The notes beneath the pieces were generated by a model. It made no database searches. It worked only from the letters and a program-made list of their open reading frames with translations, and was not told where the DNA came from. A stretch of DNA of 64,000 nucleotides from Acidobacteriota bacterium. GTDB lineage: Bacteria > Acidobacteriota > Terriglobia > Terriglobales > Acidobacteriaceae. The stretch covers positions 372,001 through 436,000 of the forward strand of contig JAFDVP010000012.1 of assembly GCA_018268895.1 (NCBI GenBank), in the 5' to 3' direction. Every line of letters begins with the position of its first letter. The first letter of the stretch is position 1. A program made the translations under genes and the position numbers. Below, piece after piece: positions 9,004 through 17,952 of the stretch.

Positions 9004-11865
9004 CTACTTCCCTGTTGTGCCGGCTGAGGCTTCCTTGCCTAAGGCAAGGCCGGGGTTCTTGCCCATGCTGACGAGATTGGCCATGATGCGGAAGGAGCCG
9101 GGAACGCCGTCGGGCATCTCGCGGAAGAAGGCGTACGCCATATAGACATACGCTCCCTTGCCGGTGCGGGCGTAGAGAAGCCCGCCTTTCTGGGGTTCCT
9201 GGTCGGTGTCGTGCATCTCGGTGAGGGCGATGTAGTGCGAGTCCCACTGACGCATGAAGCCGTGACCGCGCTCCTCGACCCAGTTGTCGAAGTCGGCGGT
9301 GGTGATCTTGTTGGGCCAGTTGAGGACGGGGTCGTTGGGCTGGAGGATCGTCACCTTGTTGTCCTCTTCGACGACCTTCTCGGGATCGCCGGAGAGGGTC
9401 AGCGGATAGGGACCGTAGTTGTGGTCGTACTCCTGTGTCTGGTACTGGACGATGACGGTGCCGCCGTTACGCGCATACTCCAACAGTCGGTTGTTGAAGG
9501 TCTTGAGCTCAGGCCGCGCGGCGTAGGCGCGGATGCCGAGGATGATGGCGTCATATTGCGAGAGGTTTCCTGAAGCGATATCGCCGGCAGTGAGCAGGGC
9601 GGGGTGGATGCCGATATCGGCCAGCGAGGTGGCGACGTCGTCGCCGGTCCCCATGATGTAGCCGATCTTCAGGCCGGGCGCGGTCTTTACGTCCACGCCA
9701 GTGGTCCTGTAGGTGGCAGGGCGATAGTGCGGGTAGGGCCGCAGGCCGGGATAGCCGACAGTCTCAAAACCCTGGGTAAACTTTTCGCCGTTGAATTCGG
9801 CTACGGCGGTGATGGTGTAGGGCTTCTGCTCGACGTGCTCGGGAGTGACCTTGAAGGTGAGGTTCTGGTCTTCGCCCTCGCGCATGGTGCTGAAGTCCGC
9901 CACCTCAGGCGTGGACTTCCAGCCCCTGGGGAGATCGAGACGAACCGTTCCCTTCGCAGGGCCCTTGACGGAGCTATGCAGGGCGACGTGAAGGTTGAGG
10001 TCTCCATCGTTGATGGGAACAATGCCAGCGTAAGGCGAGACGGAGAGCGAGATGGCCGGTGCGATGAGCAGCGGCTCGAGTACGGGGCCTTCGCCGTTGA
10101 CCCGATGCACGGTCTGGACGACGCCGGAGAGCTGGATGGCAACGTCACGATATGTAACCGTAGCGGCTGCAAGAAGCGGATACGGCCGCGAGGGAAGGTT
10201 GAGATAACGCGGGTCGTTGATGTCGTAGTACGACTGCTCGAGCGTGGGGCGCGAGAAGTAAGGCTTGGTGAGCTCGGCGGTGTGCGGAACGGCGACCTCG
10301 AAGGAGGGGTCGCTGGTGGCTCCGGGAGCGAGCTGGACCATTGCGTTTGCAGCCTTGGGAGTAACGGTAAATCCACTGCCCGCCTCGGAGACGACGCCCG
10401 CGGAGGTCAGCGCGACGGACTCGGTTCCCTGGTTGGCGACGTGAACAGCGACGTCGACCTTATTGCCCGGGACGACAGTCTGCGAGGTGGGGGTCTGTGT
10501 GGAGAGGTCGCCAAAGGGTCCCATGCGAGTGGGGCCAGCAGCGCCCTCGGTTGTATTGGCGAGCAGCGTCAAGCCCAGCGACTGTTGGAGCGCGAGGTTG
10601 AACTGCTGCTGCTTCACCGTGAGCTCATGCGTCATGTTGTAGCGGGCTTCGGCGGAGAGCTTGCTCTTGGCAACTTCGTCGATGAGCGCATTGGTCTGCG
10701 CCAGGCCCTTTGCCAGCGTGGGCGCGATGGTCGCGGGATTCGCCGCGTCGTAGGAGGCGATCGCGGACTCGACGGTGGCGTTGAGGGCGTTCAGCTTGCC
10801 TGTCCATCCGGCCTGCTCGGCCTTGGGCGCGTAGGAGGCGATTCCAGCGAGCGAGATGTCGATGCCGTCGAAGAAGGTCTTCTCGTGCTCAGAAGAGCCT
10901 ACGCGCGAGGCATAGAGGTGATAGGGGCTGGAGGCGAGGCGCGGCAGCGGGATTGCGATGCCTCCGTTCTGCGTCTTCTGCTCGTTGAGGCCCTCACGCG
11001 AGATCTGCATGTAGGAGTTGCCGAGCATGGGGTTGTAGTTGCCGCTGGGAATCTCGACCGTGGCCTTGGGAACGCCCTCGATCCAGGTGCCATCGACGTA
11101 GTTGCGGAAACGGACAGGCTCCCAGTGGCCGGTGGCGTAGTCGTAGATTCCCTTTTCCGTCACGCGCGCGAACGGAACGCGAGCGTAGACCTTGAGCGGC
11201 GACCAGGGTTGGAGACCGGCTTTGATCTGGTCAGGGAAGACCTTCGGGTCGCCCGCCATGACGTAGACTTTCTGCGCGCTATAGCCGGCAACCTGGTGCT
11301 GGCCATGGCCGTCGGAGACGTTGCCTGCGAAGACGCTGGTGACGACGAGCGGGCGCTGGATGCGGATCGCGCGCACAACGTCGTAGAGCACACGATCCTC
11401 TCCCCAGGTCTTGAGGGCTTCTTCGATGGTCTTGGAGAAGCCGTAGTCTGCGACGCGGGTCCAGTACTGATGGACGCCGTAGTAGTTGCCGGCGGCGAGC
11501 AGTTCCTGTGTGCGCAGGGTCCCGAGTTGGTCCCAGTAATCGCCGGTCATCACATTCTGTCCGCCCTCGCCGCGATTGAGCGTAAGCAGCGTGGTGTCGA
11601 CTCCATGGCCGCGTCCCTCGTAGGTGAGCATGCCGCCATCTTCATCGTCGGGGTGAGCGGTAACCATGGCGAGCGAGGCGCGGGTGTGCAGCTTCTTAAG
11701 CGTCTGCGACAGACCGGCAGAGCCGCGATCAATGGGCAGGGGACGCGCATACGCGGAGTGGTACGCGGCGGGCGCTGACTGTTGCGCGATTGCGACAGCT
11801 CCGCTGAGCGAGAGGGAGAGCGTGAGAAGCGAGGCGAGAGTGCCGCGGCAGAGTTCGGGTCGCAT
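9004..11865 (-). CDS. Large secreted PIG-L/LmbE-family deacetylase (paralogue A)
   Basis: A 953-residue exported protein. The signal peptide (about 1-28) is followed by an N-terminal PIG-L domain: AHPDDE at 70-75 supplies two zinc ligands and the general base, and GHGQH at 186-190 supplies the third His. The middle is beta-rich, with LDLPRGWKSTP and EDQNLTFKVTPE suggestive of an immunoglobulin-like NEW3-type domain. The last ~230 residues (GLKIGYIMGTGDDVATSLADIG, YDAIILGIRAYAARPEL, VIVQYQTQEYDHNYGPYPLTLS) look like a class-I-glutamine-amidotransferase/ThuA-like fold. Known PIG-L enzymes remove N-acetyl groups from glucosamine conjugates; the substrate here is not known. ATG 11865 starts the signal peptide; an upstream open frame to 12171 crosses the ROK promoter and is rejected. 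It is divergent from the ROK regulator and paralogous to 57858-60662. Confidence 0.88.
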   Translation of the reverse strand: MRPELCRGTLASLLTLSLSLSGAVAIAQQSAPAAYHSAYARPLPIDRGSAGLSQTLKKLHTRASLAMVTAHPDDEDGGMLTYEGRGHGVDTTLLTLNRGEGGQNVMTGDYWDQLGTLRTQELLAAGNYYGVHQYWTRVADYGFSKTIEEALKTWGEDRVLYDVVRAIRIQRPLVVTSVFAGNVSDGHGQHQVAGYSAQKVYVMAGDPKVFPDQIKAGLQPWSPLKVYARVPFARVTEKGIYDYATGHWEPVRFRNYVDGTWIEGVPKATVEIPSGNYNPMLGNSYMQISREGLNEQKTQNGGIAIPLPRLASSPYHLYASRVGSSEHEKTFFDGIDISLAGIASYAPKAEQAGWTGKLNALNATVESAIASYDAANPATIAPTLAKGLAQTNALIDEVAKSKLSAEARYNMTHELTVKQQQFNLALQQSLGLTLLANTTEGAAGPTRMGPFGDLSTQTPTSQTVVPGNKVDVAVHVANQGTESVALTSAGVVSEAGSGFTVTPKAANAMVQLAPGATSDPSFEVAVPHTAELTKPYFSRPTLEQSYYDINDPRYLNLPSRPYPLLAAATVTYRDVAIQLSGVVQTVHRVNGEGPVLEPLLIAPAISLSVSPYAGIVPINDGDLNLHVALHSSVKGPAKGTVRLDLPRGWKSTPEVADFSTMREGEDQNLTFKVTPEHVEQKPYTITAVAEFNGEKFTQGFETVGYPGLRPYPHYRPATYRTTGVDVKTAPGLKIGYIMGTGDDVATSLADIGIHPALLTAGDIASGNLSQYDAIILGIRAYAARPELKTFNNRLLEYARNGGTVIVQYQTQEYDHNYGPYPLTLSGDPEKVVEEDNKVTILQPNDPVLNWPNKITTADFDNWVEERGHGFMRQWDSHYIALTEMHDTDQEPQKGGLLYARTGKGAYVYMAYAFFREMPDGVPGSFRIMANLVSMGKNPGLALGKEASAGTTGK

Positions 11866-11995
11866 GAACGAAGAGGCTCCTTGTGAAAGCGTCCTTACAA
11901 AATAAAGGTGACATGCGGCGCTCCAATTGAAGAGTTGCACGGGGCAGTCGCAGGATGGCGATTCTTTATTGCGTAATGGATACCACGATAGTTTT

Positions 11996-12009
11996 AACTT
12001 TGTAAAGTT
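11996..12009. promoter_or_regulatory. Inverted repeat AACTTTGTAAAGTT, candidate ROK operator
   Basis: AACTTT-GT-AAAGTT is a 6+6 inverted repeat in the AT-rich divergent gap between the PIG-L gene (start 11865) and the ROK regulator (start 12056). A related site, AACTTAGTAAAATC on the minus strand at 13360-13373, precedes the TonB gene and matches 11 of 14 positions. Autoregulation by the ROK protein plus control of both flanking genes is inferred. Confidence 0.5.
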
Positions 12010-12055
12010 TATTAAGAAATTTAGGGTATGATGTGTCCTGCGACAGCCGAAACGA

Positions 12056-13285
12056 ATGCGACCAGATTCCACCTCCCATACTTTGACTGACGCCGCTATA
12101 GCGCCATCGCGGCCGGCCCATCTTCGCCGGGCGAACGCGCGCGGGTTATTGCGCCTGCTGAAGGAGCACAACCCCTGCTCGAAGGCGGACCTCGTGCGTC
12201 TGTCTGGGCTGAGCGCTCCAACGGTGTCGAGCGCTGTGGCCTACCTGGAGTCGCTAAGCCTGGTTGAGAACCTGGGCGACGGCGAATCGAGCGGCGGACG
12301 TCCTCCGGAGATGCTGCGATTCAACGCCAGCCACGGCTACGTTGCAGGGGTCGATATTGGCGGAACGCGGCTGCGCATGGTCCTTGCCGACCTGAACGGA
12401 CGTGTTGTAACGCAGTGGGCGACGCAGTTCACTGAGAAACAGCGGACGCCAAAGGCGGTCTGCTCGCTGGTCCACGAAGGACTGAAGGTGATGTGCCAGG
12501 AGGGGTCGACATCGCTTCGGAAGGTGCTGCACATCACTGCGGGTGCGCCGGGCATCACGAACGTCAGCTCCGGCGTGGTGCTTTCAGCGCCGAACCTTTA
12601 CGACTGGAACGACGTTCCCCTGCGCACAATGCTCGAACGCGAGTTGGGAATACCGGCCCTGATCGAGAACGACACGAACCTGGCCGCGGTGGGCGAGCAC
12701 TGGCGCGGGTCCGCGACCGGTGTGGGCGATTTCATCTTCATCGCGCTGGGAACGGGTGTAGGTGCCGGCATCTTTATCCACGGCAAACTACATCATGGCG
12801 CCAATTGGAGCGCTGGCGAGATCGGCTATGGAAACGTTGCCGGAAAACCGCGCCAGAACCTTGAGGTCCACGCGACGGGCCAATTGGAGCGGGCGATCGG
12901 CGGCCTCGGGATCGAAGCGGAGTGGAAGCGCCTGCTGGAGCGCGAGCGACGGCCAAACCTGGCCGGGCTGGAGCGGTTGAGAGCCACCGAAATCTTCGAC
13001 CTTGCGGTGGACGGCGACCGGCTGGCAGGGCAAGTCGTTCAATATACGGCACAAATCCTGGTCGACTGCATCGTCGGCATGGCTCTGACGCTGGATCCGG
13101 GCGTCGTGATTCTGGGCGGAGGCGTAGGCTCCCACCCGGAGCTTTGTAGAGTCGCCGCGAAGCTGCTTGCGCAAAATGAGTTCGCCAAACCGCAGGTTCG
13201 GTCGAGCTCACTGGGGACCCAGGCGCAGCTTCACGGTGCGATCTCATTGAGTCTGTCTGCCACAGAAGCGCAACTGCTGGCGTAA
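12056..13285 (+). CDS. ROK-family transcriptional regulator (NagC/XylR type)
   Basis: A 409-residue protein with a winged helix-turn-helix (about residues 18-78: LLRLLKEHNPCSKADLVRLS, then SAPTVSSAVAYLESL) fused to a ROK sugar-kinase-like domain. The nucleotide-site motif GVDIGGTRLR, the ENDTNLAAVGE sugar site and ALGTGVGAGIF are all visible. The Cys cluster CxCGxxGC, which binds zinc in most ROK proteins, is absent: the region after GEIGYGNV reads GKPRQNLEVHATGQLER. The protein may therefore sense its ligand without kinase activity. It sits between the PIG-L gene (divergent) and TonB-1 (same strand), and similar inverted repeats precede both, so it is the likely local repressor. Family members respond to N-acetylglucosamine-6-phosphate, xylose or related sugars. 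Confidence 0.9.
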   Translation: MRPDSTSHTLTDAAIAPSRPAHLRRANARGLLRLLKEHNPCSKADLVRLSGLSAPTVSSAVAYLESLSLVENLGDGESSGGRPPEMLRFNASHGYVAGVDIGGTRLRMVLADLNGRVVTQWATQFTEKQRTPKAVCSLVHEGLKVMCQEGSTSLRKVLHITAGAPGITNVSSGVVLSAPNLYDWNDVPLRTMLERELGIPALIENDTNLAAVGEHWRGSATGVGDFIFIALGTGVGAGIFIHGKLHHGANWSAGEIGYGNVAGKPRQNLEVHATGQLERAIGGLGIEAEWKRLLERERRPNLAGLERLRATEIFDLAVDGDRLAGQVVQYTAQILVDCIVGMALTLDPGVVILGGGVGSHPELCRVAAKLLAQNEFAKPQVRSSSLGTQAQLHGAISLSLSATEAQLLA

Positions 13286-13303
13286 CAGGACCAACAATTT
13301 ATA

Positions 13304-13373
13304 TTGACAAGCCGGACAGTGATTCACTAGTCTCGGGGCATCTCGATACTTACTAAATAGATTTTACTAAGTT
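13304..13373 (+). promoter_or_regulatory. Promoter and candidate ROK sites upstream of TonB-1
   Basis: TTGACA at 13304-13309, an 18-base spacer and TAGTCT at 13328-13333 form a plausible promoter. Downstream, TTACTAA occurs twice (13350-13356 and 13365-13371); the second copy lies in a 14-mer resembling the inverted repeat at 11996-12009. This placement suits repression at or just after the transcription start. Confidence 0.42.
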
Positions 13374-13440
13374 TCAAAGCGCCCTATAACGGCTTTCGCG
13401 ATCTTAGAAATACAGCTTCAGGATATTCAGGAGGCACATC

Positions 13441-16359
13441 TTGCTGACCCTTCGTCGTCTTCGCACTTCTCTTCTCAGCGCCGCCTTGTTGGCGGCACTT
13501 CCAGGTTCTGTAACAACCATCCCATCATGGGGACAGTCTCAATCGATCAACGGCACGATTCGCGGCCAGGTGACCGACGCCAGCGGCGCAGCAATCCCCA
13601 GCGCAACGGTCACGGTGACCAACGCTGAGCTGGGCTATACAAGAAAGATCACGACTGAGGGCAATGGCTACTATGTCCTGGTCAACCTGCCGCTGGGCAC
13701 CTATTCGGTCTCCGTGAGCAAAGAGGGCTTCAGCACTGCGAAGTTCGACCAGATCGTGCTGACAGCCGGCAAGGAAGCCGTGCTCGACAGCTCGTTGAAG
13801 GTTGGCAACACCTCCGAGCAGATCGAGGTCTCTGCCGCACTCACTAATATCGATCCCTCGACGCTCAACCTGCAACGCACCATCGATTCGCGCGAGGTTG
13901 AGAACCTTCCGCTCACCTCCCGGAATCCGTATAACTTCATCATCTTCCAGCCCGGCGTGAGCGGCCATCCGAACCAGGAGCTTGGAATCCCACGCACCCT
14001 GAACACCAACGGCCTGCTGGACCGCATCAACTACCAGATGGACGGCATGGTCAACTCGCAAAGCGACCGCATCGGCCTGCGCCTGTTTCCCATCGGCAAC
14101 ATCTTCGTCAAGCAGGTCCAGACCGTCTCCAACAGCTTCAGCCCGGAGTTCGGCGGGACCTCGGGCAACGTCTATAACGTCATCTCCAACAGCGGCACCA
14201 ACGATTTCCACGGCATGTTCCAATGGATTCGTCGCTGGCAGGACGCGACGGCCTATCCATTTTTTGCCGATAAGACGAAAGCAAAGCCGAATCTTCAGCT
14301 TCAGGACTTCTCGACGAACGCCGGCGGTCACGCCATCAAGGACAAGCTCTTCTTCTTCGGCGCCTATGAGCACCTGGTCCGCGGTCAACCCGCTCCTGTA
14401 ACCATTACCGCCGCCAATATCCAGCGCCTTGGTCTGAGCGCCAACGACGTCCTCACCGCGCCCGGCCTGCTACACGGCACCTTCGTCATGGGCCGCGGCG
14501 ACTGGGTCATCAACAGCAAGAACACAATGTTCGTTCGTTATAACTATTTCAAGAACAACTTCCCCTACAACACGCAGGTGGGCGGCTTCAACGCCCATAG
14601 CACAGCCGCAGACTTCCTGGACCGCGCGCATGTCATCGGCGGCCAACTGACGTCGACGATCAACGACCACCTGCTCAACGAGCTGCGCTTCTCCTGGCCC
14701 TTCCGCAACAACGCGCATACACCGACCACACCCACGACCGGACCGGCCATTACGATCACCGGAGCTGCCTTCCTCGGCGCGACGGCGAACGCGGGTGACC
14801 AGTTCACCGACAAGGTCCCCAGCGGCAGCGACAACGTGAGCTACGTACGCGGAGCCCACACCATCAAGACCGGCTTCAGCCTGGCCCAACGTATTAATCG
14901 CCAGCGCACCCTGAGCTTTAACCGATACACCTTCAGCGCAACAGTAAACGGCAGTGCAGTCGACAACTACCTGGCTGCTGTCAACGGCACCGATCGATAT
15001 GCCTATACGCAGTTCGACAGCCAGACAGACAACAGCGGCGTCGGCTACGCCTCGCTCTTCTTCGGAGCGTACGCGCAAGACACCTGGCAGCTGACACCGC
15101 GCCTGACCTTGATCTATGGCGGACGCTATGACCGCTTCAAGGGTCCTAAGGCAAATCCCAATGCGCCATTCGTCAACTCGCGTCAGTTCAACACGCCTAA
15201 CACCAACTTCTCTCCGCGCGTCGGCTTCAGCTATCGGCTTGATGACAACACGGTCGTCAAGGCCTCGGTTGGCATGTTCTACCAGGAGACCCCAACCAAT
15301 GTCTGGTTCAACGCTCTGAATCAGGATGGCTCCAACCGCACCTCGACCTACAGCTACACGATCACGCGCAACAACGCGGGAGTGCCTACAATTCCAGCAG
15401 GCGCTCCCAGCTTCCCCAATATTCCTTCAACGACTGGCGTTGCCGCTAAGCAGAGTGTTCTAACCGTCTCGCCGAAGTTCAAGAACGAGTACACCTGGAA
15501 TGCCAACCTCCAGATCTCGCATGACTTCACGCGCTACGACAATGTGGTACTCGGCTACATCATGACGAGCGGCCGCAATCTCCAGTATTTGCACAACATC
15601 AACCCGCTCAATGTTCCCTCGAACATTACGAGCTATCTCGCCGATGGTCGACCGGTTCTCGGTTCTCAACGCCTTGATACAAACTTCAACCAGATCAACC
15701 AGGTCGAGTCCGGCGCAAACTCCAGCTTCAACGCCTTCATCGCCAGCTATACCCGTTCGCTCTGGCGCGGTCTGCAGGTCAACGCCAACTACACCTGGTC
15801 GAAGTCGATCTCTAGTGGCCCGGACGTCAACACCTTCGAGCAGAATCTGCCCATCTCCGATACCACCAACCTCAAGCGCGATCGCGCACGCAGCATCGTC
15901 GATCATCCGCACTCCTTCAACATGAGCACGGTGCTTGAGCCCACGTTCGGCCTAAGCCATGGCTTCCTGAACACTCTTGCCAACCACAACATGGTGGCTG
16001 TCCTGGCCAACCTCACCTCGGGCGACACGCAGAACATCACCACGGGCGTCTCGCTCAACGGCGACTCCTCCGTGGCAGGTGTCACGCGCCCACTGTTTGT
16101 CAGCCGCAACTCGATGCGCGCTCCTACCGTCTACCAGGTCGACGCTCGCTATACCCGCACCTTCCCAAAGCTGTTCGATCGCATTGCGCCTTCGTTCCTG
16201 CTGGAAGCCAACAACCTCTTCAACCACACCAACGTGACTGGCTTGGCGCCGACGCAGGCTGTAAACTCCGCCGGCGCACCAACTGCGGGTGTCGTCACGA
16301 ACCGCAGCTCGGTGTTGGAAGCACGCATCGTGCAGTACGGTATCGCTGTACGCTGGTAG
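13441..16359 (+). CDS. Oar-like TonB-dependent outer-membrane receptor (TonB-1)
   Basis: A 972-residue outer-membrane receptor. A signal peptide (about 1-31) is followed by a carboxypeptidase-regulatory-like domain (about 35-125: GTIRGQVTDASGAAIPSATV, then GNGYYVLVNLPLGTYSVSVSKEGF). A plug-like region follows (ENLPLTSRNPYNFIIFQPGV, then NYQMDGMVN), then a long beta-barrel ending in an aromatic residue (IAVRW). Receptors of this Oar type are expanded in Acidobacteriota and probably import oligosaccharides or glycopeptides with TonB energy. The start is TTG at 13441 with a perfect AGGAGG at 13429-13434. A strong terminator follows. Its neighbours are the ROK repressor and PIG-L deacetylase upstream and the lyase and permease downstream, suggesting one uptake system. 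Confidence 0.92.
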   Translation: MLTLRRLRTSLLSAALLAALPGSVTTIPSWGQSQSINGTIRGQVTDASGAAIPSATVTVTNAELGYTRKITTEGNGYYVLVNLPLGTYSVSVSKEGFSTAKFDQIVLTAGKEAVLDSSLKVGNTSEQIEVSAALTNIDPSTLNLQRTIDSREVENLPLTSRNPYNFIIFQPGVSGHPNQELGIPRTLNTNGLLDRINYQMDGMVNSQSDRIGLRLFPIGNIFVKQVQTVSNSFSPEFGGTSGNVYNVISNSGTNDFHGMFQWIRRWQDATAYPFFADKTKAKPNLQLQDFSTNAGGHAIKDKLFFFGAYEHLVRGQPAPVTITAANIQRLGLSANDVLTAPGLLHGTFVMGRGDWVINSKNTMFVRYNYFKNNFPYNTQVGGFNAHSTAADFLDRAHVIGGQLTSTINDHLLNELRFSWPFRNNAHTPTTPTTGPAITITGAAFLGATANAGDQFTDKVPSGSDNVSYVRGAHTIKTGFSLAQRINRQRTLSFNRYTFSATVNGSAVDNYLAAVNGTDRYAYTQFDSQTDNSGVGYASLFFGAYAQDTWQLTPRLTLIYGGRYDRFKGPKANPNAPFVNSRQFNTPNTNFSPRVGFSYRLDDNTVVKASVGMFYQETPTNVWFNALNQDGSNRTSTYSYTITRNNAGVPTIPAGAPSFPNIPSTTGVAAKQSVLTVSPKFKNEYTWNANLQISHDFTRYDNVVLGYIMTSGRNLQYLHNINPLNVPSNITSYLADGRPVLGSQRLDTNFNQINQVESGANSSFNAFIASYTRSLWRGLQVNANYTWSKSISSGPDVNTFEQNLPISDTTNLKRDRARSIVDHPHSFNMSTVLEPTFGLSHGFLNTLANHNMVAVLANLTSGDTQNITTGVSLNGDSSVAGVTRPLFVSRNSMRAPTVYQVDARYTRTFPKLFDRIAPSFLLEANNLFNHTNVTGLAPTQAVNSAGAPTAGVVTNRSSVLEARIVQYGIAVRW

Positions 16360-16367
16360 TCAACCGT

Positions 16368-16407
16368 GGTGGCGTAAACCATAATGGTTTACGCCACCTA
16401 TTTTTTT
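16368..16407 (+). terminator. Strong intrinsic terminator after TonB-1
   Basis: GGTGGCGTAAACC (16368-16380) and GGTTTACGCCACC (16386-16398) form a perfect 13-bp stem with loop ATAAT, followed by TA and seven T residues. The hairpin overlaps an upstream in-frame ATG (16384) of the ArgH-like gene, which is why the later start at 16438 is used. Confidence 0.93.
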
Positions 16408-16437
16408 GTCTTGAAACAGATGCAGCAAAGGACAGCA

Positions 16438-17952
16438 ATGACAACGTCGAGGGTGACGACGAAATTTCCGGCTCCGGTGTATCGCGATACGGTGCTGGCT
16501 CCGGTGTTTGCAGACGCGAAAAAGTATTTCCTCGACCCGCTGCTGGAGATTGAATACGCGCACACGCTGATGCTGGCGCGGCAGGGGATCATGCCCGAGC
16601 GCGAGGCCGCTGAGTGCCTTCGCGCGCTGGACACGCTGGACCGCGATGAGATTAGAACGGCAGAGTACGACGGAAGTTTTGAAGACCTGTTCTTCTACCT
16701 TGAAAAGAAGTTCGCCGCGGCGTGTGGAGAAGAGGTCGCCGGGAAGATGCACACGGCGCGCAGCCGCAACGATATCGACCTGACAATGTACCGGATGGTG
16801 CTGCGGCGCCGACTGCTGGAAACACTGACCGCGTTGCTGGAGCTTCGGCGGTTGCTCGTGGACCTGGCATGGGAGCACCGCGCGGCGCTGATGCCCGCGT
16901 ACACACACAATCAGCCGGCGCAGCCGACGACGCTTGGCCACTACCTGATGGCCTACATTGAGATTCTGGAGCGCGATGCGGAGCGGGTACGGCAGGCCTA
17001 TGCGCGGGTGAACAGAAATCCGCTAGGCGCCTGCGCGATTACGACGACGGGGTTTCCGATCGACAGGAATTTCACGGAGGCTCTTCTAGGATTTGATGGG
17101 TTGCAGGTCAACTCGTACGGCGCGATCGCCGCCGTCGACTACGTGGTCGAGAGCTGCGGCGTGCTGGCAACGGCGATGCTGAGCCTCGGCCGCTTCGCGC
17201 AGGACCTGCTGCTGTGGAGCACGGCCGAGTTCGGCTACCTGCGTTTGAGTGACGCTTATGTGCAGATCTCGAGCATCATGCCGCAGAAGCGGAATCCTGT
17301 TCCTCTGGAGCACGTTCGCGTACTGGCCAGCCGCGCGTTGACGGAGACTCAGGCCGTTCTGGGGAGCCTGCACAACACGCCGTTCGCCGATATGAACGAC
17401 GCCGAAGACGACCTTCAGCCGCTGGTGTACACGGCGTTCGACGACGGAGTGCGGAGCCTGCGCCTGCTGGCGGGAGCGTTGAGCGAGGCGGAGTTCAACA
17501 CGGCGCGCATGGCGATCGCGGCAGATGGAAACTTCCTTCCAGTGACGGAGCTTGCGGACACGCTGGTTCGCGCAACAGGCATGAGCTTTCATGCCTCGCA
17601 CGGGATTGTGAGCAAGGCTGTGCGCGAGTTGAGCGCCGGGTACGACGCGGCGGCGATGACCGAGATCGTTCTCCGCGAGTTGAATGCTATGGGCAAAGCC
17701 GCTTCGATCTCGCGTGAGGAGATACGCAGCGCGCTGAGCGCGAAGAACTTTGTCGCGGTGCGAAGGATTCCCGGCGGCCCGGCCGCCGAGGCCCTGGAGC
17801 CGGAGATTCTGCGCGCGAAGGAACAGGGTTCCGCCGACGCGCTGTGGTTGAGCGAGACGGAACGAAAGCTGGCGGAGGCGAAAGAGATGATGATGCGGGA
17901 GTGCAGTTCCCTGCTGCGACGGGTCTTTTCGGACGAACACCATGAATCGTAG
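16438..17952 (+). CDS. Argininosuccinate lyase-family protein (ArgH-like, substrate uncertain)
   Basis: A 504-residue member of the fumarase/aspartase superfamily. HTARSRND (105-112), the catalytic-His block THNQPAQPTTLGHYL (156-170) and the signature loop SSIMPQKRNP (278-287) are all conserved, so lyase activity that releases fumarate from an N- or C-linked succinyl substrate is expected. The context argues against ordinary arginine synthesis: no other arg gene is present, and the stop overlaps an amino-acid permease by 11 bases. The AsL region after HTARSRND reads IDLTMYRM instead of the usual QVATDLRLW, so it is a diverged branch. ATG 16438 has AAAGGA five bases upstream; the earlier ATG at 16384 lies in the terminator loop. 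It may be a genuine but distant ArgH. Confidence 0.8.
   Translation: MTTSRVTTKFPAPVYRDTVLAPVFADAKKYFLDPLLEIEYAHTLMLARQGIMPEREAAECLRALDTLDRDEIRTAEYDGSFEDLFFYLEKKFAAACGEEVAGKMHTARSRNDIDLTMYRMVLRRRLLETLTALLELRRLLVDLAWEHRAALMPAYTHNQPAQPTTLGHYLMAYIEILERDAERVRQAYARVNRNPLGACAITTTGFPIDRNFTEALLGFDGLQVNSYGAIAAVDYVVESCGVLATAMLSLGRFAQDLLLWSTAEFGYLRLSDAYVQISSIMPQKRNPVPLEHVRVLASRALTETQAVLGSLHNTPFADMNDAEDDLQPLVYTAFDDGVRSLRLLAGALSEAEFNTARMAIAADGNFLPVTELADTLVRATGMSFHASHGIVSKAVRELSAGYDAAAMTEIVLRELNAMGKAASISREEIRSALSAKNFVAVRRIPGGPAAEALEPEILRAKEQGSADALWLSETERKLAEAKEMMMRECSSLLRRVFSDEHHES

Noticed and set aside
9604..11778. 724-codon open frame on the plus strand opposite the PIG-L gene
   Set aside because: Its translation is rich in Gly, Arg, Asp and Val without any domain, and it is the complement of a well-supported gene. 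Long antisense frames are expected in GC-rich DNA.
11866..12171. Upstream extension of PIG-L paralogue A to 12171
   Set aside because: It would cross the divergent promoter and the ROK start and place the signal peptide about 100 residues inside the protein.
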